In this document: positions 50,981 through 58,910 of the stretch, piece after piece
Layout: the number at the start of each line of letters is the position of its first letter
How positions within the stretch are numbered: position 1 is the first letter of the stretch
NCBI GenBank assembly: GCA_030154445.1
Contig: JAGUQW010000007.1
Location: forward strand, 1-64,000
Source of the DNA: Spirochaetota bacterium
GTDB taxonomy: Bacteria; Spirochaetota; Brevinematia; Brevinematales; Brevinemataceae
Reading direction: 5' to 3'
DNA length: 64,000 bases
Position numbers and translations under genes: made by a program
Notes under the pieces: generated by a model
Database searches by the model: none
What the model saw: the letters and a program-made list of their open reading frames with translations, nothing else
What the model was told of the DNA's origin: nothing

Positions 50981-53200
50981 ATGAAAAAAACAAACCACAA
51001 AAATTGGGCAAAACTAGGGGTGGCTCTTGTAGTTGCTTCCAGTTTAATAGCATGTACTGTTGCTGAAAAAGGTAGCACTAGTACAGATATTAAAACATGG
51101 GATGCAAATACATTGTATCAAGCAGGTAGTTATGTTGCACAAGGTAGATCTGTTTTTAAATCTACTACTGCAGCTAAAGGTATATCTCCAAAAGATAGTC
51201 AATCTGATGCTAAGAATCCTATGGGTGCATGGGCAAAGTCATCTTTTGGAGACTTTAAAGACCAACAAAGAAGACTTGGTGTTAGAAGTGTTGGTCAAAC
51301 AGAACCATCTCTTGGTGATATTAATTCATGGACTGAAGGTAAAACATACCATGGTAATGATTTAGTTTCAAAAAATGGTGAATATTATCAATCTATGTGG
51401 TGGAATCAGGATAACAATCCTGATCTTGATTTGTATAAAAATAATTATACAAGTGCTGATGGAACTCTTAATTGGGGACCTTGGGTATCATTAACTGAAA
51501 AACAAGCTTTAGAAATTTTAAAGCAACAGCAAGGTGCTGTAACACCTCCTACTGATCCTGAAGTGACCCCTCCTGTAACACCTCCTACTGATCCTGAAGT
51601 AACTCCTCCTGTAACAACACCTCCTACTAATGAAACTTTAAATTCATTTGTATGGTCTGATAAAGCTATTTATTTAGAAAATGATCTTGCTATTATTAGT
51701 GGATCTCCTGTTAGATTTTTCCGTTCTAAATGGTGGAATCAAAATCATACTCCTACAACACCTTATGCAAATGCTTGGGATTCTCCATGGGAAGAAATTT
51801 CAGAAGGAAGATTTGTAGAAATCTTAGAAAACGGTGGAGCAACACCTCCTACTGTAAAACCAGATCCTACTCCAGATCCTACTCCTCCTACTGATCCTAC
51901 TGATCCTGAAGTAACTCCTCCTGTTACAACAAATCCTGGTTATGAATTTGTTCAACAAAATGGTTATATTCAAGAATGGTCATGGGAAGAATTACCTAGA
52001 GAATTACAAGAGGCATTTAATAAAAATTCTCTTAATTCATCTGATATCTTCGCTTCTGATGGTAAAACTGCTGTTGCAATGTTTACATCAAAAATTAATG
52101 CTGAACGATGGAATCTTCTTTTTCCAAGAAGAATTGGTTCTGAAGAATGGAAAAATAATACTGGATTAAATTCTGATGATTATTATTCTTTTGACAATTT
52201 TATTGATGCTTTAAATATTGTTGGAGATTATGCATATTTAATACAAGTTGCATTAGACGCTAGTACTTTAAAAGAAACATCTTTTGAAAGAAATTATGTT
52301 CTTCACAAACCAACTAGAAAAGTACGTTTAATTTCTCAAAGTGGTGATTATTTTGCTTCTGGTAATGAATGGTTACTTAACAGACCTCATAAATTAAAAA
52401 CTGTAGATTTTGCTGCATTTGGTGCAGAAGGATCTAACAATGACAAAGCTAGAGGAATTGCAGGATTCTTAGCTCATGCATCTCATGAAACTAGTGGTTC
52501 TTGGTCTTCAGCACCTGGAACACCATTTGACAAAAGTAAGTTTCCAGGAGCTACTTTTCCAGATTATATCACAACAGAATTACCTGGTTTATTAGCATGG
52601 TCTCTTTATTTTAATGAAGAAGTAGCTTATGCTGGTTCTACATCTAGTCATTATCAAGATAATAACAATAAAGTGTTCCCACCAGTAGCTGGACAATCTT
52701 ATCATGGTAGAGGTGCTTTCCAATTATCATGGAACTATAACTACGGACTAATGTCAGCTATGTTCTTTGGTACTTCTAAAGTTCTTTTAGAAAATCCTAA
52801 TTTAATCATGACAGGTGGGGTTATACCTACTGGTTGGATTAAAGGACAAAGAATTTCTGGTGGTACTTTAGCATTCTTAACATCTGTTTCATTCTGGTTA
52901 ACACCTCAAGGTGCAAAACCATCTCAACAAGATACTATGATTCTTAATAGAAACGATGGTAGATATATTGCAGGTGTTGCTAAATTAACAGAAGCTCCAG
53001 GCCTAGGTGAGCCAGGTTATGGTTGGACTATTAATATTATGAACGGCGGCTTTGAAGCTGGTAAATCTTGGGTTGAAGGTAATGCGAAATACGATTCAAA
53101 AGTTGCTCGTAGAGTAAAACATTATGTATTTTTCACTCAAAGTTTAGGTGGAAATAATGAAGGCGAAGTACTTGATACTGTCAAATCTCATTCTTACTAA
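50981..53200 (+). CDS. GH19-family chitinase lipoprotein with chitin-binding-like modules
   Basis: Secreted enzyme (739 aa) predicted to cut chitin or related N-acetylglucosamine polymers. The signal ends VVASSLIAC (Cys 25), so it is lipid-anchored. Three Trp-rich modules like CBM5/12 follow, starting at about 37 (IKTWDANTLYQAGSYV), 115 (INSWTEGKTYHGNDLVSKNG, then MWWNQDNNPD) and 223 (FVWSDKAIYL, then KWWNQNHTPT), joined by Pro/Thr linkers with repeated DPEVTPPV. The C-terminal catalytic domain (about 480-730) shows GH19 blocks in order: FLAHASHETSGSW with the catalytic acid Glu, LYFNEEVAYAG with a candidate second Glu, YHGRGAFQLSWNYNYG, VSFWLTPQGAKPS and NIMNGGFEAGK. About 150 residues before the catalytic domain are unassigned. 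GGAGG site. Confidence 0.9.
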   Translation: MKKTNHKNWAKLGVALVVASSLIACTVAEKGSTSTDIKTWDANTLYQAGSYVAQGRSVFKSTTAAKGISPKDSQSDAKNPMGAWAKSSFGDFKDQQRRLGVRSVGQTEPSLGDINSWTEGKTYHGNDLVSKNGEYYQSMWWNQDNNPDLDLYKNNYTSADGTLNWGPWVSLTEKQALEILKQQQGAVTPPTDPEVTPPVTPPTDPEVTPPVTTPPTNETLNSFVWSDKAIYLENDLAIISGSPVRFFRSKWWNQNHTPTTPYANAWDSPWEEISEGRFVEILENGGATPPTVKPDPTPDPTPPTDPTDPEVTPPVTTNPGYEFVQQNGYIQEWSWEELPRELQEAFNKNSLNSSDIFASDGKTAVAMFTSKINAERWNLLFPRRIGSEEWKNNTGLNSDDYYSFDNFIDALNIVGDYAYLIQVALDASTLKETSFERNYVLHKPTRKVRLISQSGDYFASGNEWLLNRPHKLKTVDFAAFGAEGSNNDKARGIAGFLAHASHETSGSWSSAPGTPFDKSKFPGATFPDYITTELPGLLAWSLYFNEEVAYAGSTSSHYQDNNNKVFPPVAGQSYHGRGAFQLSWNYNYGLMSAMFFGTSKVLLENPNLIMTGGVIPTGWIKGQRISGGTLAFLTSVSFWLTPQGAKPSQQDTMILNRNDGRYIAGVAKLTEAPGLGEPGYGWTINIMNGGFEAGKSWVEGNAKYDSKVARRVKHYVFFTQSLGGNNEGEVLDTVKSHSY
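51541..51625 (+). repeat. In-frame repeats coding a Pro/Thr linker
   Basis: The unit CCTCCTACTGATCCTGAAGT, with small changes, recurs here and again near 51885-51920, coding PPTDPEVTPPV-type linkers between chitinase modules. Confidence 0.85.
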
Positions 53201-53235
53201 ACTAAAACTAAATCAATTTGTATCATAAACAAATA

Positions 53236-53270
53236 AAAAAAGACACCTCTGTTATAGAGGTGTCTTTTTT
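53236..53270 (+). terminator. Terminator after the chitinase gene
   Basis: Perfect 15-bp stem (53236-53250 with 53256-53270, loop GTTAT) with T6. Confidence 0.92.
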
Positions 53271-53310
53271 ATTAGAATTAAAAATAAAGATGAAATACTA
53301 GAATAATTAT

Positions 53311-53356
53311 AAAAAAAAAGCAAATATAGATATATATCTATATTTGCTTTTTTTTT
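53311..53356 (-). terminator. Terminator of the tRNA-Leu gene
   Basis: Perfect 20-bp stem (53311-53330 with 53337-53356), with nine A at the left that read as T on the minus transcript, 15 bp after the tRNA 3' end. Confidence 0.88.
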
Positions 53357-53370
53357 GAGATTCTACTCAT

Positions 53371-53451
53371 TACTCGAAGTGGGACTTGAACCCACACACC
53401 AAAGGCGGTAGATTTTGAGTCTACTGCGTCTACCAGTTCCGCCATTCGAGC
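53371..53451 (-). tRNA. tRNA-Leu (CAA)
   Basis: Class II tRNA on the minus strand: acceptor GCTCGAA with TTCGAGT, anticodon stem GTAGA/TCTAC around loop CTCAAAA, long variable arm, T arm GTGGG-TTCAAGT-CCCAC. CCA is not encoded. Confidence 0.95.
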
Positions 53452-53550
53452 ATATAATAATAATTATACAACATTTTTTTTATTATGTCAATAAATCATA
53501 TGATATCTTTAACTCTATTAAATTTATTTGATTTATAAGTATACAATATT

Positions 53551-53579
53551 TTGATTTTTTTTGATAAATAATTTATAAT
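53551..53579 (+). promoter_or_regulatory. Promoter implying a leaderless mRNA
   Basis: TTGATT (53551-53556), 17-bp spacer, TATAAT (53574-53579). The ATG of the next gene lies five bases past the minus-10 box, so the start site should fall at or next to the ATG. Confidence 0.75.
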
Positions 53580-53584
53580 ACTTA

Positions 53585-54070
53585 ATGCAATATATTACTT
53601 TATTGATATATTTTTTCTTCTTAATAGGTAATATAGGATATACTCAAACTATTTCTACAGCAGAAGTTACAAATATATCTTATACATCTATTCCACAATA
53701 CGAATTACCTACACGTTATATTGTCGATAACTATTCTACTCTTTATCCTCAAGAAAACCCATTTCGTCGTGCTGATATTGTGTTTTTTTTATCTATTCCT
53801 ATAACAATGTTTATTATGCAAAATATTATTAATTTTATTAACATTTTAAATATTACTTTAGATAATTATAATTCTGATCTCGGACGAGATAATCTTGGTT
53901 TTACCTCAGGTGAATGGAATTATATTATTTCAGCAATTATTTTAATTCCTATTGGCGTGATGATTTATGATACCGTATATATTAAACAATATCCTATCAT
54001 TCCTTCTTTTAGTCAGAAAAACTTTAAAGAAAGTCGTATGAATTTTTCTATTTATCGTTTACAATTTTAA
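53585..54070 (+). CDS. Hypothetical exported membrane protein, apparently leaderless
   Basis: Protein of 161 aa. A signal-like start (MQYITLLIYFFFLIGNIGYTQ, cleavage after GYT or GYTQ plausible), a hydrophobic segment at about 65-90 (DIVFFLSIPITMFIMQNIIN) and another at about 115-135 (YIISAIILIPIGVMIY). The C-terminal 25 residues are basic. No family recognised. There is no ribosome site: a TATAAT box lies five bases before the ATG, so it is probably translated from a leaderless mRNA. gatA follows after 52 bp with a normal ribosome site and may be on the same transcript. Confidence 0.65.
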   Translation: MQYITLLIYFFFLIGNIGYTQTISTAEVTNISYTSIPQYELPTRYIVDNYSTLYPQENPFRRADIVFFLSIPITMFIMQNIINFINILNITLDNYNSDLGRDNLGFTSGEWNYIISAIILIPIGVMIYDTVYIKQYPIIPSFSQKNFKESRMNFSIYRLQF

Positions 54071-54122
54071 TAATCATTATATATTATAACATTTTTATCA
54101 ATCCAAAAATAAGGAGTAATCT

Positions 54123-55562
54123 ATGTCTCTTGTTACAAAAAAAATTTATGAACTATCTACTATGTTATCATCAAAAGAAATTTCATCTCTAGAATTAACG
54201 CAAGCATATTTAGATAATATTCAACAAGATAACAAAAATATTATTCCTACAAACGCATATATTACTGTTACTCCAGAACTTGCATTAGAAGGTGCCAAAA
54301 AAGCTGATAAAAAAATTCAAAGTCATACTCATACCTCATTGACTGGAATACCTTTAGGTGTCAAAGATTTAATTAATGTAAAAGATATACCTATGACTTG
54401 TGCGTCTAAAATATTAACAGGTTATATATCTTCTTACGATGCAACTGTTATCCAAAAATTAATTAGAAATGAAGGAATGCCTCATTTAGGTAAATTAAAT
54501 ATGGATGAGTTTGCTATGGGGTCGTCCAATGAAACTTCTTATTATGGTGCTGTAAAAAATCCCCATAATAGAGAATTTAGTCCTGGTGGCTCTTCGGGTG
54601 GTTCAGCTGCAGCCATCGCAGGTAATCTTGCTCCTATTACTTTGGGTACAGATACAGGTGGTTCTATACGTCAGCCAGCAGCATTTTGTGGTTGTGTTGG
54701 TTTCAAACCTACTTATGGTCGTATATCTCGTTATGGAGCAACAGCATTTGCTTCTTCTTTAGATCAAATTGGCCCTATTGCTAAATGTGTTACTGATGCT
54801 ACCATGCTATATCAAGCTATGGCAGGTTACGATCCAAAAGATAGTACTTCTTCAAAAAATCCAATTGAAATTATTAATAATTCTAAAGACATCAAAGGAT
54901 TAAAAATAGGTTTACCAAAAGAATTTTTTGTAGATGCCTTAGATAATGAAATTAAAGAACAAGTTTTACAAACTGCTAAAGAATTAGAAAAACAAGGTGC
55001 TATTTTATCTGAAGTTTCTATCCCTTATATAAAACATGCACCTGCAATTTATTATATTATTGCTCCAGCAGAAGCTTCAGCAAATCTTGAACGTTTTGAT
55101 GGTATTAGATACGGTAATAGAGAAATGGCTAATATACTATCAGAAACATATATTAAAAGTCGTACAGAAGGTTTTGGATCTGAAGTAAAACGTCGTATTA
55201 TACTAGGAACATTTATTCTATCTTCAGAGTCTTATGATTCATTTTTTTTAAAAGCACAACAAGTACGTAGTGTATTAATAGAAGAATACACTAAAGCTTT
55301 TGATAGTGTTGATTTATTATTAGGGCCGACAACACCTACACCTGCTTTCAAAATTAATGAAAAAATCCATGATCCTGTATCTATGTATCTTAACGATATT
55401 TTCACTATATCTGCAAATTTAGTAGGAACTCCGGCTATTTCTATCCCTATAGGATTATCAAAATCTCAACAATTACCAATAGGATTACAACTTACTGCTC
55501 GTTGTTTTGATGAAGCAGCTTTATTTAAAGGTGCTCATGCTATAGAATCTTTATTTCTATAA
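54123..55562 (+). CDS. gatA: Glutamyl-tRNA(Gln) amidotransferase subunit A
   Basis: Amidase subunit (479 aa) of GatCAB, which turns Glu-tRNA(Gln) (and often Asp-tRNA(Asn)) into the amide. The catalytic Ser-cisSer-Lys triad is seen: Lys in IPLGVKDLINVKD (about residue 80), the cis-Ser in SPGGSSGGSAAA (about 155) and the nucleophile in GTDTGGSIRQPAAF (about 180). The C-terminal substrate-pocket stretch LLLGPTTPTPAF is present. AAGGAG precedes the ATG. gatB and gatC are not adjacent, so the complex is encoded in separate places. Its stop codon lies inside a long palindrome shared with the convergent ankyrin gene. Confidence 0.96.
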   Translation: MSLVTKKIYELSTMLSSKEISSLELTQAYLDNIQQDNKNIIPTNAYITVTPELALEGAKKADKKIQSHTHTSLTGIPLGVKDLINVKDIPMTCASKILTGYISSYDATVIQKLIRNEGMPHLGKLNMDEFAMGSSNETSYYGAVKNPHNREFSPGGSSGGSAAAIAGNLAPITLGTDTGGSIRQPAAFCGCVGFKPTYGRISRYGATAFASSLDQIGPIAKCVTDATMLYQAMAGYDPKDSTSSKNPIEIINNSKDIKGLKIGLPKEFFVDALDNEIKEQVLQTAKELEKQGAILSEVSIPYIKHAPAIYYIIAPAEASANLERFDGIRYGNREMANILSETYIKSRTEGFGSEVKRRIILGTFILSSESYDSFFLKAQQVRSVLIEEYTKAFDSVDLLLGPTTPTPAFKINEKIHDPVSMYLNDIFTISANLVGTPAISIPIGLSKSQQLPIGLQLTARCFDEAALFKGAHAIESLFL

Positions 55563-55630
55563 TATTATTATAAATATAAAAAAAGAAGAAGTTAAAACTT
55601 CTTCTTTTTTTATATTTATAATAATATTAT
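55559..55630. terminator. 72-bp perfect palindrome, bidirectional terminator with both stop codons
   Basis: Every base from 55559 to 55594 pairs with its partner down to 55630 (36-base arms, nominal central turn at 55594-55595). It includes A7 and T7 tracts, giving a terminator in both directions, and contains the gatA stop (55560-55562) and the ankyrin gene stop (55627-55629). Confidence 0.95.
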
Positions 55631-57012
55631 TTTACTACTGAAGGATTCGCTTCTTGAATAAGATAATTCAATAACTCTTCATTACCTCTTTCTCCAGCCC
55701 ACATTGCTGCATTTTTTTCAGAATTATCAGTAATAGAAGTCAATGCTCCTTTTCCTATTAAATATTTAGCTATAGTTACTTGTCCCCAAATAATAGAACG
55801 AATAAGAGCTGTTTGCCCATAGATATTTTGAATATTTAAACCAGCACCAGCTTTAATAAGGTCTTTAACAATATCTAAAAGTCCCTCACTAGCAGCAAAC
55901 ATTAACGCTGTCCAACCAGTTTTATCTTGTGTATTAAGATCTGCACCTTTTTGTATTAGCGTTTTAACAATATTTATATTTTTAGAGTTAACAGCATACA
56001 TAAGTGGTGTTCTTCCATTATCATCTTTATCATTAATTTCAGCACCTCTTAATAAGAGAGCATCAATTAGTTTTGTACTACCTAAGCGTGATGCATAAAT
56101 TAATGGTGACATTAATGCACTATCTTTGTATGATATATTTGCTCCCTTTTCAATAAGAAATAGTGCAATATCAATATTATTATTTCTTAAAGCATGAATA
56201 ATAGGTGTTCTACCATTTTTATCTATAGAATTAATATCAAATTTATTTTCTATAAGGTATTGAACAATATTTATATGACCATTTTCAATAACATAATTTA
56301 ATACTGTTTTACCATGAATATCTCTTAAAGCAGCTAAAGCGCCTTTATCAACTAAATACGAGAAGATTCCTAAATCTCCTATTTCACCAGCAACCATTAA
56401 CGCTGTTCTTTTATCAGCATCAAAAGTGTTAATATTTGCTTGATTATCCAACAGTAATCTAATAATTAATAAATCTTTTTTTCTGATAGCATTAATCAGT
56501 GCTGTTTGACCTAAACGACCTCTATTATTAACATCAGCTCCATTACTAATAGTAAAATTTACAGCATTAGCATAACCTTTACTAGCAGCAACCATCATTG
56601 GTGTATTTCCATTAATATCAGAATCTTCAATATTTTGCCCAGTATCAATTTTATTTTTTAATTCAATAATAAAATTTTCTTCTTCTATAGAAGCCATCGG
56701 CATAACAATGACACCAGAAATTATTCCATTTTTAGTTAGTTCTTCTTTTTTTGTAATAGCTCCTTGCACTTGTGATAACATATCACTTGCAACTTTAATA
56801 GCTTCAGCAACTCTTGTTGTTGCTGTATCTAAAGCTGATTGGAGTGTTTGATCAGGATTATCAGTATATACATATTCACCATCATACTCGCTATCATACT
56901 CATATTCATCATCTAGAACTACATCTTGTTCATTGATCTCTTGAGCTGTAATATCTTGAGCAAAAACATAAGGAGATAATATTAATAAATACAATAATAA
57001 AATATTTTTCAT
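55627..57012 (-). CDS. Secreted ankyrin-repeat protein
   Basis: Exported protein (461 aa). Signal MKNILLLYLLILSPYVFAQ with cleavage after VFA likely. An acidic, Tyr-rich stretch (about 30-52) and a helical part (about 55-120) lead to ten consecutive 33-residue ankyrin repeats (about 130-460), each with the G-x-T-A/P-L-hydrophobic pattern, for example NGRTPIIHALRNNNIDIALF. A soluble, periplasmic or released protein-binding scaffold is likely. Ankyrin proteins in bacteria may act inside host cells or in the periplasm; nothing here decides between these. GGAAG before the ATG. Confidence 0.92.
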   Translation of the reverse strand: MKNILLLYLLILSPYVFAQDITAQEINEQDVVLDDEYEYDSEYDGEYVYTDNPDQTLQSALDTATTRVAEAIKVASDMLSQVQGAITKKEELTKNGIISGVIVMPMASIEEENFIIELKNKIDTGQNIEDSDINGNTPMMVAASKGYANAVNFTISNGADVNNRGRLGQTALINAIRKKDLLIIRLLLDNQANINTFDADKRTALMVAGEIGDLGIFSYLVDKGALAALRDIHGKTVLNYVIENGHINIVQYLIENKFDINSIDKNGRTPIIHALRNNNIDIALFLIEKGANISYKDSALMSPLIYASRLGSTKLIDALLLRGAEINDKDDNGRTPLMYAVNSKNINIVKTLIQKGADLNTQDKTGWTALMFAASEGLLDIVKDLIKAGAGLNIQNIYGQTALIRSIIWGQVTIAKYLIGKGALTSITDNSEKNAAMWAGERGNEELLNYLIQEANPSVVK

Positions 57013-57078
57013 AGATTCTTCCTAATTCAGTTTAAAATATAAATATATATCGGTATTATTTATTTCTTCTTAATACAT

Positions 57079-58824
57079 TTATATATATATTAAATCTCCT
57101 ATTCTAAGATCAGAGTTAAAATTAGATGTTTGAATAATATCTCCACCTAATTTTAAAACATTTATAAAACCAACTTTATCCATTTTAAAAATATCTTGAC
57201 CAGAAACCCTGTAAACTTTTAATTGCTGATTCTGAAAAACTCGTTTACCTGCAGTTAAAATAATTAAGACATGATTTTCATCTACAATATTTAACACATA
57301 TCCATCTGGATTTCGCATATATATTATTTTATATTCAGGAGTAATAAATTCCATATTGTTTAATACTTTTTTTATTTTTTCGTTTACATTTTTTGGAATA
57401 TTTATAGGAGTTTTATCTTGTATAATATTATTAGCTACAAGAGTTTTATTTTTTGAATTTTCTAATTGCAATATAATAGTTTTATAAAGTTTATCTACCA
57501 CACTATCTCGAGAATTATTAAATAAATAAACTCGTAAAATTTGTTGATAAGCACTAATGGCTGTACTATAATCTTTTTTTAGAACTAATTCATCAGCACT
57601 TTGAATAGCTTTACTAATTTTATCATGATCTATATTTTGAGTAAACTCAACATATTTATAAGCAAAATTAGTAACTTCTGGTAATTCTTTATTAATGTTC
57701 TTAATATATTGTTCAATTTCTTTTTTCGACACTTTATTATTTGAAACTTTTTCTATAAAAAAATTTATTTTATCAATAATTATTTGTGAATCTTTAGTAT
57801 TCTCAAAATTTTTAGGTGTAATAAATTTTTGTTCTAATGATTTAATTTGGTTGCTTTGTATATCTAATTTTTTATTAAGTTTCATTACTTCTTTATCTTT
57901 TTGTATAAATTCTCTATTTAAAGATATAAAATACAAATCAGCTCTTTTTCTATTCTTTAGATATTGATGAGATAAATCATTTTCATATATTTTCTCTATA
58001 TTATTTAGTGAAATTTCAGCTTGAGCATATTTTTTTTCTGAAATATTTTGCTGTATATTAATAAAATATTTAAAAATTCTTTGCTCTATTTTTTGAGATT
58101 CTTTATCTTTATATATTTTTTCTATATCTACTTGAGGTTGTTTTATCACTATTGTTTCTAATTTTTCTTTAGAAAATTCTAATTTTTCTTTAACTTCTTC
58201 TAATTGTCGTTGTAATTCATCTTGTTGTTGTAAATTTTTTTGAAATTGTTCGAATTTCTTTTTTTCTATGTTTTCATTTTCTACTTTTGATAAATCAATA
58301 TTTTGTTTAATTAACTCTAATTTTTGATTGTATTCCTGTCGTAATAAATCCTGCTCTAATTGATTTTTTCCACTTAATTTAGATAGTAATTCTTTTTGTA
58401 ATAAAGCTTTTTCAATTTCAAGTTTTTGTTGAGATTCTTGTTGTATTTTTAATAAAATATTAGAGAATTCTAGTTCTATATTTTCTAATTTACTACGTAA
58501 TTCTTGTAATTCCAATTCTTTCAAAAGAAGATTTTGTTCATATTGTTTATTAATTTCTTCTATCAAAGTAGTTTCCAAAACTTTTACACCATTTTGCCCT
58601 GAAACTAATCGTACTTGTTGTTCTTTAAACACACTATATACTACTATCGCTCCAAATATTGCTATTAAACAAGCGATCAAATCTAAATACAACACAAATT
58701 TATAATTAGATCTTGTTTTTTGCATAATACTAAATTCATTATTTTTCTTAGATAATATTTCACGATCAATTTGATGGAAAATTTCTTGTTTATTTAATTC
58801 GACTAGATTGTCTTCTAATACCAT
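57079..58824 (-). CDS. Membrane-anchored coiled-coil protein
   Basis: Protein of 581 aa. About 40 cytoplasmic N-terminal residues, one membrane helix at about 42-66 (FVLYLDLIACLIAIFGAIVV), then a long Lys/Glu/Gln-rich coiled coil (about 85-230) and two shorter coiled stretches. At about 255-310 and 405-430 there are TPR-like helical pairs (KKYAQAEISLNNIEKIYEND; KKDYSTAISAYQQILRVYL). The C-terminus (about 485-581) is a compact beta-like domain, with strands such as GYVLNIVDENHVLIIL and KLGGDIIQTSNFNSDLRIGD. The pattern suggests an envelope-spanning or scaffold protein. No named family. Upstream neighbour of the ankyrin gene on the same strand (66-bp gap). Confidence 0.8.
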   Translation of the reverse strand: MVLEDNLVELNKQEIFHQIDREILSKKNNEFSIMQKTRSNYKFVLYLDLIACLIAIFGAIVVYSVFKEQQVRLVSGQNGVKVLETTLIEEINKQYEQNLLLKELELQELRSKLENIELEFSNILLKIQQESQQKLEIEKALLQKELLSKLSGKNQLEQDLLRQEYNQKLELIKQNIDLSKVENENIEKKKFEQFQKNLQQQDELQRQLEEVKEKLEFSKEKLETIVIKQPQVDIEKIYKDKESQKIEQRIFKYFINIQQNISEKKYAQAEISLNNIEKIYENDLSHQYLKNRKRADLYFISLNREFIQKDKEVMKLNKKLDIQSNQIKSLEQKFITPKNFENTKDSQIIIDKINFFIEKVSNNKVSKKEIEQYIKNINKELPEVTNFAYKYVEFTQNIDHDKISKAIQSADELVLKKDYSTAISAYQQILRVYLFNNSRDSVVDKLYKTIILQLENSKNKTLVANNIIQDKTPINIPKNVNEKIKKVLNNMEFITPEYKIIYMRNPDGYVLNIVDENHVLIILTAGKRVFQNQQLKVYRVSGQDIFKMDKVGFINVLKLGGDIIQTSNFNSDLRIGDLIYI

Positions 58825-58910
58825 ATAAAAACCTTTTATAATTATAACTAATTATAACATGGTACTTAATTTTATACAATTTTATCAACTATTTGTAAAT
58901 AACAATAAAA

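Noticed and set aside
51541-51920. Short repeats as a CRISPR-like or mobile element
   Set aside because: They are in-frame Pro/Thr linker codons of the chitinase, without unique spacers between equal repeats.
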